From CAIOYC01 sp965277345 (GTDB lineage: Bacteria; Pseudomonadota; Alphaproteobacteria; Caulobacterales; Caulobacteraceae), in assembly GCA_965277345.1 (NCBI GenBank), contig CBDICI010000003.1, positions 124,001 to 188,000 on the forward strand: a DNA stretch of 64,000 nucleotides. The letters run 5' to 3'. Made by a program: the position numbers and the translations under genes. Shown piece by piece: positions 24,370 to 32,964 of the stretch; positions within the stretch are counted from its first letter, which is position 1; every line of letters begins with the position of its first letter. Below the pieces are notes generated by a model that ran no database searches, was not told the DNA's origin, and saw only the letters and a list, made by a program, of their open reading frames with translations.

Positions 24370-26283
24370 TTAGGCTTCGACCGGCTCGGCCTTCTTGCGG
24401 CGTGGGGCGCGCTTGGGTTTGGCGGGGGCTTCGGACGTCGGGTGCTCCATCGGCGCCGGGGCGCCGTCGGGCTCGCCGATGGCGGAATCGACCGCGGCGG
24501 CGACCTTCGGTTTGCGCGCGCGCCTGGGCTTGACCGGCGTCTCGATGACTTCCGGCGCCTCGACGACGAGTGTCTCGCCCTCGTCGTCCACGTACTCGCC
24601 CTCCGCATCGGCGGCGGGGGCGGGCGGGGCCTTGAAGGCGGTCAGCAGGAAGGCGGGGAGTTCATTGCCGAACCCGACCACCGAAGGGCCGAGGTCGTCG
24701 CGATAATCGCGGCGCGGGCGATCCCGGCCAGGCTCGGTGCGCGGCTCCTCCCGGCGCGGACGCTCATCGCGGCGCGGTGAACGCTCCTCGCGGGCGGGGC
24801 GCTCGGCGACGACGGCGGGCGGTTCCGCCCGTTCGGGGCGGTCTTCGCGCCGGGGCCGCTCCTCTCGCCGGGGCGTTTCTGCGCGTTGGGGCCGGGCCTC
24901 GCGTTCAGGACGGGCCTCGCGTTCAGGACGGGCCTCGCGGGGGGGCGCTGGATCGCCGTCGGGGTCGCGCGCCTGCACCTCGGCCGGCGCCATCTCGGCG
25001 CGCTCGCCGTGATCCTTCACCGGACGGGGACGGCGGTCGCGGTCGCGGTCCCGCCCGGTGGAACGGCCGCCCTCGCGCCCGCCCTTGCGCTCGCCGCCGC
25101 GCTCCTTGCGCCGTTCGGTATCACGGGCGCTGGCTTCCTTCACCTCGCCCCAGTCCAGATCGACCGTCTCTTGCTCGGGCTGGGTCTTGATCAGCTTGAG
25201 CACCTTGTCATAGCCGCGGTCGTCGGCGGGGGTGACGATCATATAGGCCACGCCCGAGCGCCCGGCCCGGCCGGTGCGGCCGATGCGGTGGACATAGTCC
25301 TCCGCATGGTGGGGAACGTCGTAGTTGAATACGTGGCTGACGGCGGGAATATCCAGCCCCCGCGCCGCCACGTCCGACGCGACGAGAAGCTTCAGTTCGC
25401 CCTTGCGGAACATCTCCAGCGTCTTCATGCGCTGGGACTGTTCCAGATCGCCATGGATGGGCGCGGCGTCCAGGCCATGCACCTTCAGCGACTTGGCGAC
25501 GATATCCACCTCGGTCTTGCGGTTGCAGAACACGATGCCGCTATCGGGGCTGTCCTTGTCGATCAGGGCGCGCAGCACGGTGCGCTTGGCCTTGGGATCG
25601 GAGAGGGGGATCTTCACCACCACCTGGCGGATGTTCTCCCCGGTGGAGGCGGGGCGCGACACCTCGATCCGGGTCGGGTCCTTCAGGAACTGGGTGGTCA
25701 GCCGGGTGATCTCCGGCGGCATGGTGGCGGAGAAGAACAGGGTCTGCTTGGCCGCCGGGGTCAGCTTGAAGATGCGCTCCAAGTCGGGAATGAAGCCCAT
25801 GTCGAGCATCCGGTCGGCCTCGTCCACCACCATGATCTGCACGCCGGTGAGCAACAGGCGCCCGCGCTCGAAATGGTCCAGCAGGCGGCCGGGCGTGGCG
25901 ATCAGCACATCGACGCCGCGGTCGAGCTTCCTGATCTGGTCCTCGAAGCTGACACCGCCGATCAGCAGCGCCCAGGAGAGCTTCTGATACTTGGCGTACT
26001 TGTTGAAGCTTTCCGCTACCTGGTCGGCCAGTTCGCGGGTCGGCGCCACCACCAGCGAGCGCGGCATCCGCGCCTTGGACCGGCCGGCGGCCAGCTTGTC
26101 GATCATCGGCAGGGTGAAGGCGGCGGTCTTGCCCGTGCCTGTCTGGGCGATGCCGAGCACGTCGCGGCCGGCGAGCGCCACCGGGATGGCCTGCTCCTGG
26201 ATCGGGGTGGGTGTGGTGTAGCCGGTGTCGGCGACCGCTCGCAGGGTTTCGGGGCTTAGCCCCAGGGTGTTGAAGTCAGTCAT
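24370..26283 (-). CDS. DEAD-box ATP-dependent RNA helicase, RhlE-like, with long low-complexity tail
   Basis: A 637-residue helicase. The core (about 380 residues) has the Q motif 'PTPIQEQAIP', motif I 'AQTGTGKTAAF', DEAD as 'VVDEADRMLDMG', SAT as 'FFSATMPPE' and motif VI 'YVHRIGRTGRAGRSG'. It remodels RNA, probably in ribosome assembly or mRNA decay. The remaining 250 residues are an Arg/Glu/Pro-rich disordered tail with tandem 'EARPER' units, then an acidic stretch and a Lys/Arg/Ala-rich end. Such tails bind RNA and can drive condensation. The start at 26283 was chosen as the ATG beginning 'MTDFNTLGLS'. The IS element sits just downstream. Confidence 0.9.
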   Translation of the reverse strand: MTDFNTLGLSPETLRAVADTGYTTPTPIQEQAIPVALAGRDVLGIAQTGTGKTAAFTLPMIDKLAAGRSKARMPRSLVVAPTRELADQVAESFNKYAKYQKLSWALLIGGVSFEDQIRKLDRGVDVLIATPGRLLDHFERGRLLLTGVQIMVVDEADRMLDMGFIPDLERIFKLTPAAKQTLFFSATMPPEITRLTTQFLKDPTRIEVSRPASTGENIRQVVVKIPLSDPKAKRTVLRALIDKDSPDSGIVFCNRKTEVDIVAKSLKVHGLDAAPIHGDLEQSQRMKTLEMFRKGELKLLVASDVAARGLDIPAVSHVFNYDVPHHAEDYVHRIGRTGRAGRSGVAYMIVTPADDRGYDKVLKLIKTQPEQETVDLDWGEVKEASARDTERRKERGGERKGGREGGRSTGRDRDRDRRPRPVKDHGERAEMAPAEVQARDPDGDPAPPREARPEREARPEREARPQRAETPRREERPRREDRPERAEPPAVVAERPAREERSPRRDERPRREEPRTEPGRDRPRRDYRDDLGPSVVGFGNELPAFLLTAFKAPPAPAADAEGEYVDDEGETLVVEAPEVIETPVKPRRARKPKVAAAVDSAIGEPDGAPAPMEHPTSEAPAKPKRAPRRKKAEPVEA

Positions 26284-26503
26284 AGGCCTCGGGATTCGGG
26301 AGCTAGAACCGGGGCCGCCCATGCTTAGGCGAACGGACGGCGCGAATTCGCTCTACCTGCCTCCGGGTGCGCTGGAGATAGGCCCAATCGGCCAAAAGTC
26401 AATGCGGTGCGGGAAGGCGGCGACGCGCTGGACCGGGGAGCGGAGGTTCCTGATCGCTCAGGTATCGGCGCTCATCAAAGCTGCATCAAAGGGGTTCTTC
26501 GTA

Positions 26504-27283
26504 TTACCTGATCGCCCTTTCCGCGGAGCGGATCGCATCGGCTACCCGCGCGGGCGCCTCCAGCGGCGCCATGTGGCTCAAGCCGGACAGAACGATAAAT
26601 TCGGCGCCCGGAATGATCTTGCCGAAGGCGGCGCGAAGCGAAGCTTCGGTCTCGACCACGTCGGCGCTGCCGACGATGACATGCACGAGTACGGCGATTT
26701 CGGCCGCCTGGCGGGTAATATCCTCGATCATTCCCTGCTCTGGCCAAGCCCGTTTGGCGTCCGGCGATCCACGCAACGCATCTTCGATGATCTGCTCACG
26801 GCTCGCATCCGATAGCGGAAGCGCCGCGATGATGGCCGCCACGCCTTCCCGCGTCTGATAGGCGGTGATCATCGCCCGACGCTGATCCTCCGGCACGGCA
26901 AGAGGCGTGGGCGGCGCGGGCGCCATCAGGATCAACCCGCGCAGCTTCACCGGCCGACGCCCGGCGACGATCTGGGCCACCTTGCCGCCCATCGAATGGC
27001 CGATGAGAATAAAGTCCTTTAGGCCGAGCTGGTCTACGGCGCCGATAACGTCTTCAGCGAGGGTGGCGAGGCTGTAATCCGCCGCGTCCCTGCTCGATTG
27101 GCCCCAGCCCCGAAAGTCGATCCCGACGCAACGGTTCGTCGGCGCCAGCCCTCGCATGACGGGGAGCCAGCTATCGATCGAACCGCCCCAATAGTGAAGG
27201 AAGACGAGGGCGGGGCCCGCTTCGCCCAGTTCCACGACGTTGAGCCTGACGCCGTTCGTCCGGATCGTGCGGTTACCAGCCAT
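26504..27283 (-). CDS. Alpha/beta-fold hydrolase
   Basis: A 259-residue hydrolase with the full canonical set: oxyanion strand 'PALVFLHYWGGSIDSW', 'GIDFRGWGQSSRD', nucleophile elbow 'LIGHSMGGKVAQIV' with an intact Ser, a probable acid near 'VGSADVVETEASLR', and histidine in 'LSGLSHMAPLEAP'. The cap region 'GVAAIIAALPLSDASREQI' is helical. Esterases and haloperoxidase-like enzymes look like this, and the substrate is unknown. It lies head-to-tail before the DJ-1/PfpI gene on the same strand, with only about 15 bp between them. Confidence 0.85.
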   Translation of the reverse strand: MAGNRTIRTNGVRLNVVELGEAGPALVFLHYWGGSIDSWLPVMRGLAPTNRCVGIDFRGWGQSSRDAADYSLATLAEDVIGAVDQLGLKDFILIGHSMGGKVAQIVAGRRPVKLRGLILMAPAPPTPLAVPEDQRRAMITAYQTREGVAAIIAALPLSDASREQIIEDALRGSPDAKRAWPEQGMIEDITRQAAEIAVLVHVIVGSADVVETEASLRAAFGKIIPGAEFIVLSGLSHMAPLEAPARVADAIRSAERAIR

Positions 27284-27298
27284 GGCCGTTGCTTCTCG

Positions 27299-28009
27299 TC
27301 AGGCGGGTTCAGCGACGCGGCGGCCGCGGGCAATCTGCACAGCCTCGTCGGTCATCTCGTCACCCATCACCGCGCGGGCGGCCGCCACCAGCGCAGGATC
27401 GCACCGGCGGGGGTGGCCGGTGTCGAACGGCGGCTCCGGATCGTATTCCAGCATCAGCTGGGTCATCTTGGCGACCTCTTCGCCCCGCAGCTCGGCGAGA
27501 AGGCGCAGACCGAAGTCGATGCCGGCGGTCACGCCGCCGCCGGTGATGCGATTGCCGTCGAACACGACGCGATCGTGGACCGGCGTGGCGCCGACCGCTT
27601 CCAGCGCGTCATACAAGGCCCAATGGGTCGCGGCGCGGCGCCCGTCCAGCAGCCCGGCCATGCCAAGGATCAGCGACCCCGAACAGACGGAGGTGACATA
27701 TCGGGCCTTGGGTCCCGTCCGCTCCAGGAAGTCGATAATCTCCGCATCGCGCATCGCATCGTTGGTGCCGAAACCACCCGGCGCCATCAGGATGTCGAGC
27801 TCACCCTCGAAATCCTTGAATGTCGTGGTCGGCACAAGCGCCACGCCGGTGTCAGACATTACCGGATCGAGGGACTTCCAAAACAGGTGGGTCTGACTGT
27901 GAAGTCCCAGCGCAGACTGCGGGCCGGCAAGGTCGAGCAAGGTGAAGCCGGGATAGAGCACGATGCCTAGGGAGTGCGGCGGGACGGGCGGGGCTGGTGC
28001 GGCGGACAT
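27299..28009 (-). CDS. DJ-1/PfpI-family protein, isonitrile-hydratase-like
   Basis: A 236-residue protein of the DJ-1/PfpI fold: 'GIVLYPGFTLLDLAGPQSAL', 'LDILMAPGGFGTNDAMRD' and 'YVTSVCSGSLILGMAGLLDG', which has the nucleophile Cys in a tight elbow. 'RRAATHWALYDAL' and 'ITGGGVTAGIDFGLRLLAEL' are typical of the isonitrile hydratase (InhA) group, which hydrates isocyanides to formamides. It is divergent from a GlxA-type regulator that carries the same fold as a sensory domain. The pairing suggests the regulator controls this gene and possibly the hydrolase. Confidence 0.8.
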   Translation of the reverse strand: MSAAPAPPVPPHSLGIVLYPGFTLLDLAGPQSALGLHSQTHLFWKSLDPVMSDTGVALVPTTTFKDFEGELDILMAPGGFGTNDAMRDAEIIDFLERTGPKARYVTSVCSGSLILGMAGLLDGRRAATHWALYDALEAVGATPVHDRVVFDGNRITGGGVTAGIDFGLRLLAELRGEEVAKMTQLMLEYDPEPPFDTGHPRRCDPALVAAARAVMGDEMTDEAVQIARGRRVAEPA

Positions 28010-28132
28010 GACGGGTCTCCTCTGATCCGGGGCAAGGATACGGCTTGCCGAGACGTCAGGGGAGTGGCAGAAACGACAATAAGTGATCAGTTTCCGCCAC
28101 GCAGGCGATGCAATTTGGATTGGGAGCGCATT

Positions 28133-29083
28133 GTGCACGGCGTGGCGATCCTGGCCCTCGACAAGGTCATCGCGCTCGATCTCGGGATCGCTTACGAGGT
28201 GTTCTCGCAGGCGCGGCTGGCTGCCGGAGAGCCGGCTTACGCGGTTCGCGTATGCGGCGAGCGGCGCTCCGTTCGAGCCGGCGGGTTCGATCTGCACGTG
28301 CCCGGCGGCTTGAAGGAGGTTGCGCTCGCGGACACGGTGCTCGTGCCGGGGATCGAGGATATAAACGCGCCGATCGCGCCGAGAGTGATTTCCAGCCTGC
28401 AGACGGCCCGTGAAAACGGCGCGCGGGTCGTTTCGATCTGTACCGGCGCGTTCGTGCTGGGCGCGGCTGGCCTGCTCGACGGCCGGCGGGCCACGACGCA
28501 TTGGCTGATCGCCGACGAACTGGCCCGCCGTCATTCCCTGGCGCGCGTCGAGGCTGACGTCCTTTTCGTCGACGAGGGGCGCCTCGTCACATCCGCGGGG
28601 GCTTCGGCCGGTCTCGATATGTGCCTGCATCTGGTCGGGCGCGATCACGGGCAGGCCGTCGCCGCTCACACCGCCCGGTTGCTGGTGGCGCCGCTCAACC
28701 GCGACGGCGGGCAGGCGCAGTTCATCCGCCAACCGGCGCCGACCACGGGCTGCAGCCTGACTTCGACGCTGGATTGGATGTTGGCGGGCCTGGAGAGGCC
28801 TCTGAACGTCGCCGCCATGGCGGCCCATGCGCGAATGAGTGATCGGACGTTCGCTCGCCGGTTCCACGAGCAGGTCGGGACCACGCCACTGCAATGGCTG
28901 GTCACCGCGCGCGTCCGGCGCGCGCAGGAATTGTTGGAAAGCACGGCGACCAGTATCGACGAGGTCGCGGCGCGGTCAGGTTTTGAGTCTCCGGCGACGT
29001 TCCGTTCGCGGTTTCATCGAATCGTCGGCCTGACGCCTGCCGCTTATCGGCGTCGCTTTAGGGCCAGGGCGAATGCGGTTTAG
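28133..29083 (+). CDS. GlxA/AraC-family transcriptional regulator with DJ-1/PfpI domain
   Basis: A regulator of about 316 residues. The N-terminal DJ-1/PfpI-like domain shows 'AILALDKVIALDLGIAYEVF', 'DTVLVPGIEDINAP' and 'VVSICTGAFVLGAAGLLDGR', with a Cys in the elbow. The C-terminal AraC HTH pair shows 'MAAHARMSDRTFARRFHEQ', 'GTTPLQWLVTARVRRAQELL' and 'IDEVAARSGFESPATFRSRF'. It probably senses a small molecule and acts on the divergent DJ-1 gene. The start is uncertain, because GTG 28133 was chosen but GTG 28142 or TTG 28115 are possible. Confidence 0.8.
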   Translation: MHGVAILALDKVIALDLGIAYEVFSQARLAAGEPAYAVRVCGERRSVRAGGFDLHVPGGLKEVALADTVLVPGIEDINAPIAPRVISSLQTARENGARVVSICTGAFVLGAAGLLDGRRATTHWLIADELARRHSLARVEADVLFVDEGRLVTSAGASAGLDMCLHLVGRDHGQAVAAHTARLLVAPLNRDGGQAQFIRQPAPTTGCSLTSTLDWMLAGLERPLNVAAMAAHARMSDRTFARRFHEQVGTTPLQWLVTARVRRAQELLESTATSIDEVAARSGFESPATFRSRFHRIVGLTPAAYRRRFRARANAV

Positions 29084-29201
29084 TCATACCTTTTACGCCT
29101 GCTGAGGAGGCTTCGCTCGCGAGCCTCTCCCACAGATGAGGGACCTCTAGGACTCGACGGGTTGGACGAATCTCCTGCCTCCGACGGCCGACCGCGCGCC
29201 C

Positions 29202-30383
29202 TCAACCCATGCGGGCATAGAGGCCGCGAATGATCCCCACGGCCTTTTCCGATTCGGCGCGGTCGGGGGTCTCGTTCTCGTCCTTGTAGCCCATCACGTC
29301 GCCGCCCCATACCGCCTGGACCACGATGCCGTCGCGGCGGGAGATGACGCTGACCCCGCCATAGTGAAGGCCATAGTTCAGCTCCGGCTGGGGGACCAGC
29401 CAGCCGATCTGGCCGCGCACCGGCACGATGCTCTCGTCCTTGCACAGGGCGCGGGCGCCATAGCCCGGACAGTTGATCACCACCTTCTGCGGCAGGGCGG
29501 CGAACTCGGCGGGCGAATGGAACTCGCGCCGCTCGATCCGTCCGCCCGCGGCGAGGAAGTCGCTCATGAGCGTGTGGCCGTAGTCCGCCACGTTGAACTG
29601 CAGCGCCGAGGAGCGGCGGACGACGGGGGTGGGAAAGGGCGTGGCGCCCGGCGCCAGGGTCTCGCCGCGCGGGGTGAGGTCGGCGATGCGGTCGCTATAG
29701 CTGGCGAAATCCAGCGCGTCCGGCGCCGCGGACCCGCCGCCCCCCGGCGCCGCGTCGCGCAACTGGTAATAGTCGCGCCACTCCACCGGATCGCCCGGCA
29801 GGCCGAGATAGCGACGATAGCGATGGAACGAGGTGCGCGCCATCTGCTCCCACGTCTCCGCGAACTTCGGCCCCGCCACGTCGGTGAGGGCGATGCGGCT
29901 GTCGGGTGTCCAGCTTCCGGTGGCGCGGCTGGAGCGGGCGTCGGGCAGGAGGTCGCGGGCATAGATGGTGACCTTGGCGCCCGCCTCCTGCGACAGGATG
30001 GCCGAGGTGAGGCCGAGCGCGCCGCAGCCGATCACCGCGACCTCCCTCGGGCTGTTGGCCATGGCCATACGCACCGCCAGGGTTCCCGAACCCCACGACA
30101 GCGACCAGCCCGAGCCGCCGTGGCCGTAGTTGTGCACCACCAGGGTATCGCCGATGGTCTCCGCCTCCAGCCTCGGCCCGGCGGCGCGGAAGGGGCGTAG
30201 GCACACGGTGATGTCGAACAGCCGGTTTGTCTCCGCCCGGATCGGCGCCAGGACGGGGCGGTAGATCGACGCGCTGACCGGGGTCCCCACCGTGATGGGG
30301 GCGAAATTCGTGGAGCAGGCGCCGAGGCCGAGCGCGCCGAAGCCCGCGGAGCCCAGGATGACCCGGCGGCGATCCAGGGTCAT
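29202..30383 (-). CDS. Tat-exported lipoprotein FAD-dependent oxidoreductase (D-amino-acid-oxidase family)
   Basis: A 393-residue DAO-type flavoenzyme. The N-terminus 'MTLDRRRVILGSAGFGALG' contains a twin-arginine motif followed by a lipobox 'LGAC', so a Tat-exported lipoprotein is predicted. The FAD Rossmann loop 'EVAVIGCGALGLTSAILSQE' starts only at about residue 113, because an additional segment precedes it. 'QFNVADYGHTLMSDF' and 'VVINCPGYGARALCKDE' are DAO signatures. It oxidises an amine or D-amino acid in the periplasm, and the substrate is unknown. The start overlaps the stop of the amidohydrolase by one base (TGATG). Confidence 0.8.
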   Translation of the reverse strand: MTLDRRRVILGSAGFGALGLGACSTNFAPITVGTPVSASIYRPVLAPIRAETNRLFDITVCLRPFRAAGPRLEAETIGDTLVVHNYGHGGSGWSLSWGSGTLAVRMAMANSPREVAVIGCGALGLTSAILSQEAGAKVTIYARDLLPDARSSRATGSWTPDSRIALTDVAGPKFAETWEQMARTSFHRYRRYLGLPGDPVEWRDYYQLRDAAPGGGGSAAPDALDFASYSDRIADLTPRGETLAPGATPFPTPVVRRSSALQFNVADYGHTLMSDFLAAGGRIERREFHSPAEFAALPQKVVINCPGYGARALCKDESIVPVRGQIGWLVPQPELNYGLHYGGVSVISRRDGIVVQAVWGGDVMGYKDENETPDRAESEKAVGIIRGLYARMG

Positions 30384-31684
30384 CAGCGCGCCCCCCGCAC
30401 CACCTCGCCGCCCTTCATGACGAAGGCCATGTGCTGCAGGGTGGTGACGTCCTTCAGGGGGTCGCCCTCCACCGCGACGATATCGGCGTAATAGCCGGGC
30501 GCGATGCGGCCGATGCGGTCGCCCCAGCCCATCAGCGCGGCGGCGCTGGTGGTGGCGCACTGGATCGCCTGCATCGGCGTCATGCCCCAGTCCACCATGG
30601 TCTTGAACTGTCTGGCGTTCCAGCCGTGGGGATAGACCCCGGCGTCGGTGGCGAAGGCCATCCTGGCGCCGGCGGCCCACGCCTTCCTGAAGTTCTCCCG
30701 CTGCAACCGGCCCACGGAGCGCTCCTTGGCCAGGGAGGCCTCCTCCACCCCGTTCTTGGCGCCTTCGGCCAGGATGTAGTCGTCGTCATAGACGTCCATG
30801 TCGAGCCATACCCCCTTGGCCTTGGCCATGCGGATGCCCTCGTCGTCGATCAGAGAGGCGTGCTCCACCGAATCGACCCCGGCGCGGATGGCGGCCTTGA
30901 TCGCCTCGGTCCCATGGGCGTGGACGGCGACCTTGCGGCCCCACATGTGAGCTTCGGAGACGATGGCGTCCATCTCCTCCTGTGTCAGTTGCTGGCCGCC
31001 CACCGAATCGCCGTGCGACAGCACCCCGCCCGAGCCCATGAACTTGATCACGTCCGCACCGTACTTGGCGTTCTGGCGCACCCGGGCGCGAAAGCCCCAC
31101 GGACTGTCGGCAATGCCGGAGGGCGCGCCGTCGTCGGCGTGGCGGGCCTCCCACGGCAGCAGGTTCTCGTCGGCGTGGCCGCCGGTGGCGCCGAGCGGCG
31201 GCCCGGAGGCCTGCATCCTCGGCCCCTCCACCAGGCCGGCGTCGATCGAGTCGCGCAGCGCCACGTCGGCATATCCGCCGGCCCCTACATTGCGCACGGC
31301 GGTGAAGCCCGCCTGCAGCGTCTTGCGCGCATTGACCACCCCGTTGATCGCCTCCTGCGGGGTGGAGACGGTGAGGCCGTTGGCGCCGGACTGTTCCGGA
31401 TTGGCGGTCAGGTGGGTGTGCACGTCGATCAGGCCCGGCAGCACCGTATCGCCCGACAGGTCGATCAGCCGGGCGTTCACCGGCGGGACCACCGTGCCGC
31501 TGGGACCTACCGCGGTGATCTTGGCGCCCTGGGTCAGGATGATCTGGTCGGTCAGCACCTTGCCCGACACCGGATCGAGCAGGCGGCCCGCGTGGATGGC
31601 GGTGACCGGCTCGGGCGCGCCTTCGGCCTGCGCCAGCGCGGGGGTGGCGAGGAGAATGAAGGCTATGGCGGTCAGACGACGCAT
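30383..31684 (-). CDS. Secreted metal-dependent amidohydrolase (imidazolonepropionase/prolidase-like)
   Basis: A 433-residue protein with a Sec signal (MRRLTAIAFILLATPALA). The amidohydrolase barrel follows: 'VLPGLIDVHTHLTANPEQ' (metal H-x-H), 'DVIKFMGSGGVLSHGDSVG' with the bridging Lys, 'VAVHAHGTEAIKAAI', 'VEHASLID' and 'MAFATDAGVYPHGW' (catalytic Asp). The set fits binuclear Xaa-Pro dipeptidase or imidazolonepropionase-like hydrolases. It is cotranscribed with the Tat-lipoprotein oxidase downstream and a 52-residue protein upstream, and the two enzymes may act in the periplasm on related peptides. Confidence 0.85.
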   Translation of the reverse strand: MRRLTAIAFILLATPALAQAEGAPEPVTAIHAGRLLDPVSGKVLTDQIILTQGAKITAVGPSGTVVPPVNARLIDLSGDTVLPGLIDVHTHLTANPEQSGANGLTVSTPQEAINGVVNARKTLQAGFTAVRNVGAGGYADVALRDSIDAGLVEGPRMQASGPPLGATGGHADENLLPWEARHADDGAPSGIADSPWGFRARVRQNAKYGADVIKFMGSGGVLSHGDSVGGQQLTQEEMDAIVSEAHMWGRKVAVHAHGTEAIKAAIRAGVDSVEHASLIDDEGIRMAKAKGVWLDMDVYDDDYILAEGAKNGVEEASLAKERSVGRLQRENFRKAWAAGARMAFATDAGVYPHGWNARQFKTMVDWGMTPMQAIQCATTSAAALMGWGDRIGRIAPGYYADIVAVEGDPLKDVTTLQHMAFVMKGGEVVRGAR

Positions 31685-31842
31685 CAATCGGGGTCCTCGG
31701 CAGGAGAGACGGGCGGTTCGGCGGGGCGGTCCGGCGGGACCGGGCCGGTCTTGCGGCGACGCAGGTTCGCCCGCAACGCCGCGGCCAGTCTGGCCTCCCG
31801 CGCCTTGGGCTTTTGCGCTGTCCGGTTGTCCGACCTGTCCAT
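31684..31842 (-). CDS. Small basic conserved protein
   Basis: A 52-residue ORF with an N-terminal start 'MDRSDNRTAQKPKAREARLA' and a basic helix 'ALRANLRRRKTG'. It matches the short alphaproteobacterial proteins that share a 'LAAALRANLxRRK' helix and have no known role. A Pro/Glu tail follows. It ends on TGATG at 31684-31682, overlapping the amidohydrolase start, so it is the first gene of the three-gene operon. The start at 31842 was chosen because the frame before it lacks the family pattern. Confidence 0.55.
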   Translation of the reverse strand: MDRSDNRTAQKPKAREARLAAALRANLRRRKTGPVPPDRPAEPPVSPAEDPD

Positions 31843-31957
31843 CCGCCTTACCGTTGAACCCCAAGCCGTGCGGCCAAGCCTTGTCGGGGTCAAGCCAACT
31901 TTGTGGGATTTCGCTTTGCCTTCGCGTCGGCATTGGGTATAGGCGCGGCCTCCATTC

Positions 31958-32032
<75 letters not shown>

Positions 32033-32137
32033 CCTTCCTTCCTACCGCCCCCGCGTCGGGATCCACCGTTGGCGGCGTGTAGGAGGAAGGACTATATTGA
32101 GACGACGCACAGGCGCCACGCTGGCGAGGAGTCGAAA

Positions 32138-32386
32138 ATGTTTTCCGGCGGACTCAACCCGATCCACCTCCTCATCATCGCGGTGGCGCTTCTGCTGTTG
32201 TTTGGTGGAAGTGGAAAGATTTCCGGCCTGATGGGCGACGCGGCCAAAGGGATCAAGGCCTTTCGCGACGGGATGAAGGACGAGCCGCCGGCCGGAACGC
32301 CGCCCGAGCAGCCCGCGGTGCTGACCGCGCCCGAACCGCCGGCCAAGCCCGCCCCGGCGCCCGTGCGCGAAGACGTCTCCCACTGA
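32138..32386 (+). CDS. tatA: Twin-arginine translocase subunit TatA
   Basis: An 82-residue TatA. One N-terminal transmembrane helix ('NPIHLLIIAVALLLLFG') is followed by the hinge and amphipathic helix 'SGKISGLMGDAAKGIKAFRD', then a Pro/Ala-rich acidic tail of variable length. Multiple TatA protomers form the channel that exports folded proteins. GAGGA lies upstream of the ATG at 32138. It is first in tatABC, and the Tat-lipoprotein oxidase at 29202 is a candidate local substrate. Confidence 0.93.
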   Translation: MFSGGLNPIHLLIIAVALLLLFGGSGKISGLMGDAAKGIKAFRDGMKDEPPAGTPPEQPAVLTAPEPPAKPAPAPVREDVSH

Positions 32387-32427
32387 GCCACCGCCAGCCG
32401 CCGCCCCGCGCCAGGGACTGACCGCCG

Positions 32428-32964
32428 ATGTTTGGGTTCTTCGAGCAGGGCGCGCTGGAGTTCATACTGATCGCGGCCATCGGCCTGATCGTGCTGGGTC
32501 CCAAGGACCTGCCGATCGTCATGCGCCGGGTGGGGCAGTTCGTGGCCAAGATGCGCGGCATGGCGGCGGAGTTCCGCGCCTCGTTCGACGAACTGGCCCG
32601 CCAGTCGGAGATCGACGATCTGCGCAAGGAGGTGGAGGCCATGCGCAAGGGCGAGTTCGCCGCCGGCGCCAGTCCGCCGCCGGAACCCACCTACGACTAT
32701 AATCCCTACGACAACGCTTCGGCCGGGCTGGACAATCACGGCTTCACCTTCCCGCCACAGCCCTCCACCGGCCAGCCGCCGATCCTGGGCGCCCCGATCA
32801 TGGGGGAGGGCCTGCCCCCCGCCGAGGCCGAGGTTCCGGTGAAGCCCGTCCGCAAGTCCCGCGTCAAAACGGCGACGACCGTCGAGGACATTTCGGTTGA
32901 GGCCCCCCCGCCCCGCAAGCCCCGCGCGAAGAAGGCCACTCCGGCCGGCGACGCCGCGGAATGA
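32428..32964 (+). CDS. tatB: Twin-arginine translocase subunit TatB
   Basis: A 178-residue TatB. 'FFEQGALEFILIAAIGLIVL' is the single membrane helix, 'GPKDLPIVMRRVGQFVAKMR' the conserved amphipathic helix, and a long Pro-rich, Lys-rich tail follows. TatB, with TatC, recognises the twin-arginine signal. Its stop overlaps the tatC start by 4 bp (ATGA), so they are coupled. Confidence 0.93.
   Translation: MFGFFEQGALEFILIAAIGLIVLGPKDLPIVMRRVGQFVAKMRGMAAEFRASFDELARQSEIDDLRKEVEAMRKGEFAAGASPPPEPTYDYNPYDNASAGLDNHGFTFPPQPSTGQPPILGAPIMGEGLPPAEAEVPVKPVRKSRVKTATTVEDISVEAPPPRKPRAKKATPAGDAAE

Noticed and set aside
26504..29083. Considered as a horizontally acquired island because it lies next to the IS
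   Set aside because: Base use is only mildly different and no integrase, tRNA junction or direct repeats bound it, so the claim is not supported.
29106..29127. Hairpin GAGGCT...AGCCTC between two convergent genes considered as a terminator
   Set aside because: The stem is short and no T-run follows on either strand, so the evidence is too weak to call.
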